Positions 8,639-16,576 of a stretch of DNA of 47,353 bases are shown one piece after another. The stretch comes from Candidatus Nitrosopumilus sp. (GTDB taxonomy: Archaea > Thermoproteota > Nitrososphaeria > Nitrososphaerales > Nitrosopumilaceae), in the NCBI GenBank assembly GCA_028279625.1, contig JANQNM010000086.1, positions 1 to 47,353 on the forward strand. The letters run 5' to 3'. The translations under genes and the position numbers were made by a program. The first letter of the stretch is position 1; the number at the start of each line of letters is the position of its first letter. The notes under the pieces were generated by a model, which was given only the letters and a program-made list of their open reading frames with translations, had not been told where the DNA came from and did no database searches.

Positions 8639-9088
8639 TTAGGATTCACGTTTTCTCTTAGCCTTGAACCATTCATCATCATTTCTAAGAAAATCCCAAT
8701 CCGCTCTTGAATTTGTCAAATCATCTTGATCATGAAGGAGTAAATCAACAAAATTATCTTGATTTCCAAATCTTATTGTTCTATTTTGTTCTAAAGATTC
8801 AAGGAAGCCTTCATCAATTCTAACAAGACACCAAATTCTTTCTGCGTCAATAAATGCTGTGACTTCGATTAGAGTTTCAAAGTATGGACCTTCATCAGTA
8901 TCAATTCTATCAAAGAAGTTTCTCATTCTAAATGCTCTGTAACCCTTTATGATTTCGTGCAGGTCTCGATCATCAACTTGAATCAATGGAATATTTTGGT
9001 GCATGAACCAAGTATCAGGTTCCATAAAACCATTCTGAATTTGGTCCAAATCTTTTTGATGTTCAGCAAATTCTTCGTTACGTCTCAT
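8639..9088 (-). CDS. Hypothetical acidic protein
   Basis: A 149-residue soluble protein starting MRRNEEFAEHQKDL, with no signal peptide or membrane segment. It is rich in Asp, Glu and Arg, with alternating hydrophobic stretches (YFETLIEVTAFIDAERIWCLVRIDEGFLESL) that suggest a mixed alpha/beta domain, and it ends in a basic KAKRKRES tail. I do not recognise a family. It lies 53 nt downstream of the NERD-domain gene on the same strand, so the two may be co-transcribed within the island's defence-like segment. The gene has normal codon use for the window, which supports its being real. Confidence 0.6.
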   Translation of the reverse strand: MRRNEEFAEHQKDLDQIQNGFMEPDTWFMHQNIPLIQVDDRDLHEIIKGYRAFRMRNFFDRIDTDEGPYFETLIEVTAFIDAERIWCLVRIDEGFLESLEQNRTIRFGNQDNFVDLLLHDQDDLTNSRADWDFLRNDDEWFKAKRKRES

Positions 9089-9141
9089 ATCTAATCTATG
9101 AATTTTTTGTTTTTATGTGATCCTAAATTAGCATTTGAAGA

Positions 9142-9786
9142 TTATTTTGTTACATGCCCCTTAATTCTACCAACAACTCTATCAACTTCTTTGTCTGAAA
9201 ATATCTCATATCTGCTTTGAATGAATGGGTTAATGTTATCCATGTTTTTGACATTGACAAATTTGTACTCAGAATCATACTGAAGATTTCCACGGTTTGC
9301 TAACACAACTTTGGTCACTTGGGGGTTTCTTGGACTAAACCAAGACTTTAATGCAATCCACAGAACCATTCCAGCTCTATCTACTTGTTCATGTGGAGTA
9401 ATTCCTTTTTTCTTGTTCTTTTCAACATATGAATTTCCCCAGTTTTTTGTTTCAATTAATACAATTCCTCTTTTTGATACAACAACAAAATCCATTTGAG
9501 CTGATTTGAGATTTTTCCTTCCACGATATGTTATGTAACGACCTAAATCCATTCGAACACCACATAAAACATGAAAATTATCATCCAACTCTGATAGTTT
9601 ATCGATAACTTCTAACTCGCCTTTTGCACCACGAATCCATTTTCCTTTTTTTCTTTCTTCAATTTTGTTTATCTGTCGTTTTTTCTTCCAACGTCGAAAT
9701 TTGTTTCCTATACCTTTTTCATCAATAGAGTCAAATTCTTGCTTCATCTCTTTGTGAATTTTTCTAATATCATCTACTGTTTCCAC
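9142..9786 (-). CDS. NERD-domain (nuclease-related) protein
   Basis: A 214-residue protein with the NERD pattern: RGAKGELEVIDKL (the GxxGE motif, about residues 53-65), then QMDFVVVSKRGIVLIETKNWG, the D...E-x-K core of restriction-endonuclease-like folds. NERD domains occur in predicted DNA-processing and defence proteins. The listed start is GTG at 9786, but the frame stays open upstream and reads AIIYGRADAEKRLLEGLPDE, which resembles the N-terminus of other NERD proteins. The first codon of that extension, where Met would be expected, is CTG at 9849, with TTTTTAAT about 26 nt before it. The true start may therefore be CTG at 9849 (235 residues). Confidence 0.75.
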   Translation of the reverse strand: METVDDIRKIHKEMKQEFDSIDEKGIGNKFRRWKKKRQINKIEERKKGKWIRGAKGELEVIDKLSELDDNFHVLCGVRMDLGRYITYRGRKNLKSAQMDFVVVSKRGIVLIETKNWGNSYVEKNKKKGITPHEQVDRAGMVLWIALKSWFSPRNPQVTKVVLANRGNLQYDSEYKFVNVKNMDNINPFIQSRYEIFSDKEVDRVVGRIKGHVTK

Positions 9787-9983
9787 TTCATCTGGAAGTC
9801 CTTCTAAAAGGCGTTTTTCAGCATCTGCACGACCATAAATTATTGCCAGATCATTGTTATGATATTCTAAGAATTAAAAATTTGGAATTATCAACGTTTG
9901 AGCCTTAATTAGAAAAAAGGAATGCAAATAGACAATAAAATCACATATTGAAGAGTAAAACGAATATCAAATGAGAGAGAATA

Positions 9984-10922
9984 ATGCAAGAAAATAAAGG
10001 AATATCAGATATTGCATCATCTGAAGGAGATTTATCTGATTTCACAAAAATTTGCAGAGCAATATGCAATAATCGATTAATTTCAAAAGAGAAACTATTC
10101 AAAATTATTATGAATGAAATTAAAAGTAAATCAGAAGGTTCTATTGAGAGGAAACTCAGTATTATGCAGAAATTAAATTTAATAGATATTGTAAACCAAA
10201 AATATGCATTAAATTCAAATGGAAAAATTTTGATTGAGATAAGTAATGAGCCATTTGTATTTTCAGAAAAAATTGAAAAAGCATTTTATTTTATCATTTT
10301 GTTTATGTCTGATGCTAGAATTCAGCTTGCCACATTACTTCAATCAATAAATGAACAAAATGGAGATGACAAAAAGAATAACATTCTAAGATATTTTAAA
10401 ACAGATATTGCGCAGATGATTTGGAATAAACAAATCGTACAAAAAAATATTCATGATTTAGAAAAATCAAACAAAATTCCAAGCATGTTTAACAATAAAT
10501 TTTCTTGTATGAACAAATGGTTACAAATCATAGATTTGGTGGAATCAAAACAGAATGGATTACATGTGAATTTACCGAAAAAAATGATTAATTCTCTAAC
10601 AGATTCAAAGAATGTAGAGAAAATTTTTGAAGAAACCGCAACAAAATATTATCCTGAAGCAGTTAAATTCAATTTAAAAAAACATTATCAAAAACTAAGT
10701 GAATTATTTATTGAAGGTCATGAGAAATTTTGTACATCAACAGTGGGAATTAGTGATGCTGATGCAGTTGGAAAGTATGTATGTTTACAACTTTTGAAAT
10801 CAGGAATTATTCTTGAAGAAAATCACTTTTTCAAGTTAACAGGGGAACTAAAACAAGACAATATTATTCGTTCAGTAATGATCGGTAGAGATGGAAAACC
10901 CAAAAATTTTAGCGTAAATTAG
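9984..10922 (+). CDS. Hypothetical protein, possible winged-helix N-terminus
   Basis: A 312-residue soluble, helix-rich, Lys/Asn-rich protein. The N-terminal 90 residues (ISKEKLFKIIMNEIK, then GSIERKLSIMQKLNLIDIVNQKYALNSNGKILI) read like a winged helix-turn-helix, with a recognition-like helix followed by a wing. The C-terminal part (ADAVGKYVCLQLLKSGIILEENHFFKLTGE) repeats that style. No enzymatic motif is visible. It converges with the ATPase gene, the two stops overlapping by 4 nt (10919-10922). In bacterial dpd islands an accessory protein of roughly this size exists, but I cannot show homology, so the function stays open. Confidence 0.6.
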   Translation: MQENKGISDIASSEGDLSDFTKICRAICNNRLISKEKLFKIIMNEIKSKSEGSIERKLSIMQKLNLIDIVNQKYALNSNGKILIEISNEPFVFSEKIEKAFYFIILFMSDARIQLATLLQSINEQNGDDKKNNILRYFKTDIAQMIWNKQIVQKNIHDLEKSNKIPSMFNNKFSCMNKWLQIIDLVESKQNGLHVNLPKKMINSLTDSKNVEKIFEETATKYYPEAVKFNLKKHYQKLSELFIEGHEKFCTSTVGISDADAVGKYVCLQLLKSGIILEENHFFKLTGELKQDNIIRSVMIGRDGKPKNFSVN

Positions 10923-12019
10923 AGATAGCGTAGGGAGGATTTGTTGTCTTCAACAAATTTTGAATCTATAACATCTAGTTCTTGCTCTGCTGCTTCTCGA
11001 ACTAGTCTACCACAATTGGGTAGTAAAAATCCAGGATAATGATATTCAGGTCTCATTAATCTAAGTAATACTTCTAAGGAATCATCAGAAAATGGGGATA
11101 ATTTATTTTCAGGCGCGTTTGATGGATTAAAATACAAATTATGATGAACACGTAAGAATTCAGAAATATGTTCTGATGATAAACTATCTAGTCTGATTAA
11201 ATAATCAAATCGTCTAGAAAGTTGTTCAGAAAATCCCAATTCATACCATTCATCTTCTTTTTCTGCAGTAAAGGATGCAATTAATGCAAAGTTTTCTGAA
11301 AAATCATCCAATAATTCTCTTAAACTGTCACCAATAGCACTACTAAGTTTTGCAGGAGTATTTTCTAATTCATCAATAACTAATACAACAGGGCCAAAAT
11401 TTTTGCTGAGATGTAAAAGAAGTTCTTTTAATATTGTCAATCGTTTGTAGTCCCCATCAAGAGCATAGGTAATATCTAACGTGTTAAGTTCTGATGATGA
11501 AAGTCGTTCTCCAAGCAACCATTTCTTTGCTAGTTCAGGGTGATGCGCATTGGTATTAATCATATGTAGTATTCTTGCTAGTTCATTATTTGGAATTAAT
11601 TGGTTCCAAGTAGTTGGGGTTTCATTTGAAAATTCTTTTTGAACAAAAGCGCCAATATTTTTTAGATTATTTTTTATAAAATTAGACATTGCTTCTCTAT
11701 ACATAACTGAAAAAGAAGCTTCAACTGCCGGAATTAATGTATAAATGAAAACAATGTTTTTGTTTGCATCTTTAGATTTTTGATTTAGTTTTTTATTGAT
11801 AATTTTTGTTAACCACGTTTTACCACTACCTGTTTGTCCAAATATTCGTAGACCTATCCTACCACCATTTAAAATATCTTCAAAAAATCTATCAAGATCT
11901 CTTTGCACATTTTTTAAATCAGGTCTATCCCATTCAAGAAATTTTTCATCAATCAAATAGGGATTTGTAGGTTCATATGGATTTTGTACAAAATTATATT
12001 TCTCGAAATATTTGGCCAT
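10919..12019 (-). CDS. AAA-type ATPase, defence-cassette associated
   Basis: A 366-residue P-loop ATPase. Walker A is GQTGSGKT at residues 61-68, Walker B is VVLVIDELEN at about 209-218, a sensor-like segment ALIASFTAEK follows, and FSEQLSRRFDYLIRL resembles an arginine-finger region. The C-terminal third is helical. The overall plan resembles ORC/Cdc6-like and DUF2791-type ATPases from anti-phage operons. ATG at 12019 has AATAAAAA centred 26 nt upstream (about 12045), so it can be transcribed independently of the PLD gene 35 nt upstream. I infer that it works with the DNA-modification cassette, for example as a motor or sensor like DpdH, but sequence identity to DpdH is not established. Confidence 0.8.
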   Translation of the reverse strand: MAKYFEKYNFVQNPYEPTNPYLIDEKFLEWDRPDLKNVQRDLDRFFEDILNGGRIGLRIFGQTGSGKTWLTKIINKKLNQKSKDANKNIVFIYTLIPAVEASFSVMYREAMSNFIKNNLKNIGAFVQKEFSNETPTTWNQLIPNNELARILHMINTNAHHPELAKKWLLGERLSSSELNTLDITYALDGDYKRLTILKELLLHLSKNFGPVVLVIDELENTPAKLSSAIGDSLRELLDDFSENFALIASFTAEKEDEWYELGFSEQLSRRFDYLIRLDSLSSEHISEFLRVHHNLYFNPSNAPENKLSPFSDDSLEVLLRLMRPEYHYPGFLLPNCGRLVREAAEQELDVIDSKFVEDNKSSLRYL

Positions 12020-12054
12020 AATAATACTACTGACAAATGTTTTTTATTCTTATC

Positions 12055-12516
12055 TTAAGTACCACCTAAAATCGTATTAATGTATGTATGAGCATCATCG
12101 ATCAAAGTTTCTTGTTCGTTTTCAACATAAACACCTGCTTCCTTGTTTTGATGTATTGCAGTATCAGTGATGTTTAAGCTTGACACCAATAGGCTCTTCG
12201 AGTTTCCTTCTAATAACACCATTTTTGCATGAACACCTTTTCTTGACAAAATAGAAATCCCTAAATTATCTTCTAGATCTTCTACAAATTCTTGTTCAGT
12301 TTTATCTCTTGCAAGAAATTTCCGGCTTATGATTATCGTAATTTTTATCTGACTACGTACTAGCTGTTCTAATTTATCACGAAACGACACACCATTAATT
12401 GATGCGTTATGAATATGTTGACTAACAATTTTGACCTTTTTCATTCCTCTTCGTGCTGTCAATAGTTGATTTAGCCGAGATTCCAATGAATCACCAAAAA
12501 CAAATTCAATTACCAA
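12055..12516 (-). CDS. PLD-superfamily nuclease-like protein (single HKD motif)
   Basis: A 153-residue protein with one phospholipase-D motif: H96-A-K98-X4-E103, then SSLN ending at N115 (GVHAKMVLLEGN...VSSLNITD). The usual Asp of HxK(x4)D is Glu here. Small single-motif members form dimeric nucleases (Nuc type), and PLD proteins serve as DpdK in dpd islands and DrmC in DISARM. Start is TTG at 12516, with a strong Shine-Dalgarno GAGGTGAT at 12520-12527. Only 16 nt separate it from the DpdA-like gene upstream, so the two are probably in one operon. A role as effector nuclease against unmodified DNA is inference. Confidence 0.8.
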   Translation of the reverse strand: MVIEFVFGDSLESRLNQLLTARRGMKKVKIVSQHIHNASINGVSFRDKLEQLVRSQIKITIIISRKFLARDKTEQEFVEDLEDNLGISILSRKGVHAKMVLLEGNSKSLLVSSLNITDTAIHQNKEAGVYVENEQETLIDDAHTYINTILGGT

Positions 12517-12519
12517 ATC

Positions 12520-12527
12520 ATCACCTC
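12520..12527 (-). promoter_or_regulatory. Strong Shine-Dalgarno site of the PLD gene
   Basis: The reverse strand reads GAGGTGAT, a perfect complement to the archaeal 16S 3' end, about 5 nt before the TTG start at 12516. Most genes in this window are leaderless, so an SD here supports translation from an internal position of a polycistronic mRNA and fixes the start codon. Confidence 0.65.
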
Positions 12528-12532
12528 AAAAA

Positions 12533-13579
12533 CTATGAATGTGTTATTTTATTACTCTTTTTAGTTTTTTCAATTGTGGAAAATAATGAAGCAAAATTTG
12601 TTTTTTTCATTATTTTTGAAACATAATCGTCATACCTATTTTCTTTCATTAGTTTTCTAGCTTTTTTAACTTCTTGTTGATGAACCCATGCGTTGTGAAC
12701 TGCTCTTGCTGTGAAATCTTTTTTTAATCTTGAAAGACCATAGTTTCTACACATTGGACATCTACATTTTTCTAGTTTTTCTTTTTCTTCTTTAGAGAGT
12801 TGAGGATAGGGTTTTTTTCTAACAGAGTTTGTTATCCATCTGTCTCCAATGCCTGGCATTTGAATTGCTCCAAAAGCAGCTTTTGTTCGCCATGCAGAAC
12901 TATCAAGAGAATTAGCACCAGCATAATACATCAAATGCATTGTAAGTGTTCCTCCTGTTCCAAAAACATGTAGTTTAGCGCGTGGTATTTGTTTTCTAAT
13001 TTCCATAATTACTTTCATCACATTTAGAATTCCCCCTACTCCTTTGACGTTATATAATGCAGGAACTAAGCTACCAATTCCATAAATAGAAAATTTTCCC
13101 ATTTTTTTTAATCTATTAACATACCATTTTATTTCGGGATCAGTATATCCATGAACAACTGGGATAAGAATAGGATTTTTTGTGGTTCTCTTTTTGATCA
13201 TTATTTTTGTATTTTGTAAAGTTTTGAGTTTCCGTTTCTGATTTTCAGAATCTGTATTAGTTGGAAATAACGGATGATCTAAAACTACACCATAATTTGG
13301 ATTAGTTTCTTCATAAAATGATATGATCTCTTCGGCAGAAACATCCATGATATTTTTTTTCATAAACATAAACCCACCAGAATCCATCATGACTGGACCT
13401 TGGAATCCTAAATAATCATGAATTTTTTGTTCCTTTACTTTACGAAATGCGGATGGGTGTTGCATAAAATCATACGCATTCATTAAAACTCCATCAACTT
13501 TGAAGAATTTCCAAGGTGCACTGGCATCTTGACCAACTTCTTGGCTAAACCAAAGCATAGGATATTGAATTTTAGACAT
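12533..13579 (-). CDS. DpdA-like tRNA-guanine-transglycosylase family DNA base-exchange enzyme
   Basis: A 348-residue TGT-fold protein. It has the substrate-pocket motif MMDSGGF (D66), LDHPLFP (D101), the glycine strand IYGIGS, the nucleophile region NSLDSSAWRT (D226), and a zinc site C272-X-C274-X2-C277 with His near 295. Archaeal tRNA TGTs are much longer and carry PUA domains; this one has none, matching DpdA proteins that exchange guanine for preQ0 in DNA. ATG at 13579 overlaps the stop of the ArcS-like gene as TAATG, showing translational coupling. QueC and PLD genes flank it. A tRNA role is possible but less likely given the missing PUA and the neighbours. Confidence 0.85.
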   Translation of the reverse strand: MSKIQYPMLWFSQEVGQDASAPWKFFKVDGVLMNAYDFMQHPSAFRKVKEQKIHDYLGFQGPVMMDSGGFMFMKKNIMDVSAEEIISFYEETNPNYGVVLDHPLFPTNTDSENQKRKLKTLQNTKIMIKKRTTKNPILIPVVHGYTDPEIKWYVNRLKKMGKFSIYGIGSLVPALYNVKGVGGILNVMKVIMEIRKQIPRAKLHVFGTGGTLTMHLMYYAGANSLDSSAWRTKAAFGAIQMPGIGDRWITNSVRKKPYPQLSKEEKEKLEKCRCPMCRNYGLSRLKKDFTARAVHNAWVHQQEVKKARKLMKENRYDDYVSKIMKKTNFASLFSTIEKTKKSNKITHS

Positions 13580-14310
13580 TAGATATTTTCTAATCTAGTT
13601 ATGAGATTTTTTAACATATAGCTATGAGCTACGCCATACATATCCCATGCAAATGAACCGCGTTTGTTTACAAGCGATCTAACCTGCTTTTTTTCTGGCA
13701 AGATTTCTAAATCTAAAGCAAATTTTTCAGAAGCCATTTCAAGCATCCTTCTATGAGTATGATCAATTTTTTGTTCAAGATTTGAAGAATAGGTTCTAAC
13801 AAAACCAATCATATGTCGATATACCTTTTTTTGTTTCATTTTCTTCAAAAATTTTCCAATATTGTCAGAAAGAAGATCTAAACTTTTGTCTAGATACTCT
13901 TCATCAAATTCTTGACCGTATTTTTTACACCACCATTCAAACAAGCCAGGACAGTCATACCATTGAAATTTTTCATAATATTCTTCTGGCACTAATCCAA
14001 AAGGTTCAGAAATTGTCATAACTTGAATTTTTTTCCTATTTCCATTTAACATGTCTAAGTAATTGTACAGTTGTTTGTATGATCTTGATTCATTGTATGG
14101 TTTTACAGTTGAACATGGAAAAATCAAAAGTGTATCTTTTTTTTCTGGTTTGTATTTTGTCATCATAAATTTCTGCCAATTTTCAATATCAGAATTATTT
14201 TTTAGACCAGTGTAGACTTGTTTTGGGTTGTAAAAACAAAGAGATTTCTTGATTTTTACGCCTTTTCCGATTTTAGACGAAACTTGATCAAATAGTTGTT
14301 GTTTTGACAC
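13579..14310 (-). CDS. Stand-alone ArcS middle-domain-like (DUF5591-type) protein
   Basis: This 243-residue protein contains FPCSTVKPYNESRSY at residues 64-78, matching the archaeosine synthase signature PC-X3-KPY-X2-S-X2-H except that the last His is Tyr. The downstream SEPFGLVPEEYYEKFQWYDCPG resembles the ArcS segment PLG-VP-ELE...Yd-P. ArcS modifies the nitrile of preQ0 already inserted in tRNA. Here the domain is separate and is coupled by TAATG to the DpdA-like gene, so I infer modification of preQ0 in DNA towards an archaeosine-type base. GTG at 14310 is leaderless: ATTTAAGTAG at 14331-14340 is centred 26 nt upstream. It lacks the TGT and PUA domains of full ArcS. Confidence 0.8.
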   Translation of the reverse strand: MSKQQLFDQVSSKIGKGVKIKKSLCFYNPKQVYTGLKNNSDIENWQKFMMTKYKPEKKDTLLIFPCSTVKPYNESRSYKQLYNYLDMLNGNRKKIQVMTISEPFGLVPEEYYEKFQWYDCPGLFEWWCKKYGQEFDEEYLDKSLDLLSDNIGKFLKKMKQKKVYRHMIGFVRTYSSNLEQKIDHTHRRMLEMASEKFALDLEILPEKKQVRSLVNKRGSFAWDMYGVAHSYMLKNLITRLENI

Positions 14311-14353
14311 AAATTCACCAGGAATAATAACTACTTAAATTTATCCTGAAATT

Positions 14354-14995
14354 TTAGTAATCAAATGTTGTAGAACCAAATGCTTCTTGTCTAACTGTAC
14401 ATGCAGGGCATTTTTCACAAGGAAATTCTGATGATTCATAACAACTTCTTGTATATGATAAATCAAATCCAAGTTTTTTACAATAATCAATTAATCCAGG
14501 TTTTGTATTACATGGAAAGTCTCCTTCAAAAAAAGGAGAAAAAATTCTAACTTTGTAAGGTATAGCAATTTCTGTTTCTTGTTCCTTTATCTTAAAAAAT
14601 TTAGGTTGGCCATCACCCATATCATAATCAAAAGTTGCAAGAACAATAGTAGAGATATTTTTTCCTGCAGCAAATCGGATTGCATTATTTATCATATCAG
14701 AATTTCGCAAATAGGTTCGTGATTCAAAATTATGTTTTTTAAATTCTGGAGCTGGGATATCTGTTGTTACTATGAAGGGTTCATGGAATCTAGATTTGTA
14801 ATCCTTAAAGAAAATTTTTGTGTAATGTTCAACAGATTTTGATTCAAATTCAGTATTTCTTTGTCCGTGTTTAAGAAATAAAGGGAAAACTTCACCCTCA
14901 TAATTATTTAAAATAATTTTGATTAATCCTGTACTATCTAATCCACCGGACCATAAAACAACAATTTTCTCATTTAGTAATGAAAGATCCGACAT
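14354..14995 (-). CDS. queC: QueC-like 7-cyano-7-deazaguanine (preQ0) synthase
   Basis: A 213-residue member of the PP-loop ATPase family. The pyrophosphate loop SGGLDS is at residues 16-21, and a zinc site formed by C185, C193, C196 and C199 closes the protein, as in QueC, which turns 7-carboxy-7-deazaguanine into preQ0 using ATP and ammonia. The central ATFDYDMGDGQPKF segment differs from the usual DYSGYPDC motif, so this is a divergent, island-borne paralogue. It is the first gene of the cassette, with GATTAAAC about 26 nt before ATG 14995. The host's tRNA pathway presumably supplies the earlier precursors; none of those genes is in this window. Confidence 0.82.
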   Translation of the reverse strand: MSDLSLLNEKIVVLWSGGLDSTGLIKIILNNYEGEVFPLFLKHGQRNTEFESKSVEHYTKIFFKDYKSRFHEPFIVTTDIPAPEFKKHNFESRTYLRNSDMINNAIRFAAGKNISTIVLATFDYDMGDGQPKFFKIKEQETEIAIPYKVRIFSPFFEGDFPCNTKPGLIDYCKKLGFDLSYTRSCYESSEFPCEKCPACTVRQEAFGSTTFDY

Positions 14996-15113
14996 AATCT
15001 AAATGAAGAGTTTTTGTTTAATCAATATTTTCAATAAGGTGTTAGCATGATTTTAGATTTTCAATATTACAATAACCTACTCTTTAATTCTGATCAATTC
15101 TTAATCAGAGGTT

Positions 15114-15269
15114 ATGAAAAAAACTTATCAATGTCCTATTTGTCCTGAAACTTTTTCGTATATATCAAAAAAGCAATTAGAATGGAATATCAAAGCTCAT
15201 GAAATGGGTAATCGACATAATCTTTACCTACGAATGAAACTCAGAGAATCAAATCCTGAAGAAAAATAG
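15114..15269 (+). CDS. Small single C2H2 zinc-finger protein
   Basis: A 51-residue ORF missing from the ORF track: MKKTYQCPICPETFSYISKK and so on, with CPIC followed 18 residues later by H-X5-H (AHEMGNRH), a single classical zinc finger, and a charged tail. Such mini zinc-finger proteins are common in Thaumarchaeota and may bind DNA or proteins. It sits between the divergent queC-like gene and the KAP NTPase gene, on the KAP strand. A second protein of this kind is at 37245-37367, outside the right island boundary. Confidence 0.7.
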   Translation: MKKTYQCPICPETFSYISKKQLEWNIKAHEMGNRHNLYLRMKLRESNPEEK

Positions 15270-15351
15270 ATAAAATTTTGTCTTACAATTATTATTGAAT
15301 ATAAGTAATGAAGACAATAATATTTTAATCCAAAATTTGATTGTTTGAGTT

Positions 15352-16524
15352 ATGGATTTTCAGATAAATCCCATTCGCGAGATGCCCATAGAAGATGCTA
15401 AATTACTTGGGCATGAAAAAATAGTAGCAAATCTCAAAACATTCCTAGAAAATGAAAACATGATCACTCCATTATCCATCGCCATTCATGGAGAATGGGG
15501 AAGTGGTAAAACAAGCATAATGAAAACATTGGAGAAAAATCTTGACAATTCAAAATTTGAAGTTTTATTTTTTGAAGCATGGAAATATGAATATTCAAAT
15601 CCATCATTAGGATTAATCACAGAGATTGCGGAAAAATATGCCACGGGCAATCTTACAAAAGACATAATTCGTGCTGGAGCATACATTCTTGCACAGAAGT
15701 ATTTAGGAGTCAATCCTGAAGAAGTCTTAAAAAATATTCGAGCTTCAAAGGCACATTCTGAAACCCTATCTGAAAAACTAAGAAAAGTGGTAGAAGATAA
15801 AATTGGTAATAAAAAATTAATCATAATAATTGATGATTTGGATAGATGTGACGTAGAAAATAGTTTACAATTACTTGCAATAACGAAATTATTTTTTGAT
15901 TTGGAAAATTGTGTATGTATTGCAGCAGTTGATTTTAAACGATTAAGACAAGCATGGAGACAAAAATATCAAATTGATAAAACATCCGATGATGATGGCA
16001 GTCAATATTTAGATAAAATCTTCCAAATTCAAATAGGAATTCCTAAACCACCAGTTGAACAAGTTAAGGAGTATGTGGAAACATTGATTGAACAAATTCC
16101 CAATAGTGTCTCAGAATTATTGGCCAACATATTACCCAAAAATCCGCGTTCAATAAAACGAATATTAAATTTAATTTCCTATCGACAGAATATTTTACAA
16201 AGTGACAACAAAGAAATCTCTGCAATTTTCTGGACATTGTTAGAAGAAATTATTTCCAACTCCAAAATAATTTATCTTCATGACTTATTGAAGAAAAATG
16301 GTGCATCTATAGGACATTTCATTTTACAAGGAAATGATTGGGCTACTGTTAAAAAATATGTACAGAATCATTTAGGAAATGATTTTTACACAAAACATGC
16401 AACCCGATTATCTATGTTTTTTGCCTTGAGTTACAATATTTGTGTCGAAAACAATATTACCAAAAATGAGATTGATGATGATTTTGTTATTCTTTATTCT
16501 GCAACTAATGAAGCTCTACGTTAA
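15352..16524 (+). CDS. KAP-family P-loop NTPase
   Basis: A 390-residue KAP NTPase. Walker A is GEWGSGKT (residues 47-54), the FFEAWKYEY segment follows, as typical of KAP domains (usually F-W-Y), and Walker B is LIIIIDDLDRCD (about 155-166), with the family DDLDRC signature. The sensor region AAVDFKRL and the NPRSIKRILN motif (arginine finger) follow. Bacterial KAP proteins often have membrane helices inserted in the P-loop domain; none is seen here, so this is a soluble form. KAP NTPases are frequent in phage-defence islands, and this gene lies between the deazaguanine cassette and a HEPN gene, supporting such a role. Confidence 0.85.
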   Translation: MDFQINPIREMPIEDAKLLGHEKIVANLKTFLENENMITPLSIAIHGEWGSGKTSIMKTLEKNLDNSKFEVLFFEAWKYEYSNPSLGLITEIAEKYATGNLTKDIIRAGAYILAQKYLGVNPEEVLKNIRASKAHSETLSEKLRKVVEDKIGNKKLIIIIDDLDRCDVENSLQLLAITKLFFDLENCVCIAAVDFKRLRQAWRQKYQIDKTSDDDGSQYLDKIFQIQIGIPKPPVEQVKEYVETLIEQIPNSVSELLANILPKNPRSIKRILNLISYRQNILQSDNKEISAIFWTLLEEIISNSKIIYLHDLLKKNGASIGHFILQGNDWATVKKYVQNHLGNDFYTKHATRLSMFFALSYNICVENNITKNEIDDDFVILYSATNEALR

Positions 16525-16576
16525 TCAGGTCCTAATTCTCCAATTTTTCAGACACAGTATGATTTGTACATTATAA

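Noticed and set aside
15047-15150. Forward ORF starting ATG at about 15047
   Set aside because: It overlaps the zinc-finger ORF at 15114 in another frame and has no promoter or family-like sequence.
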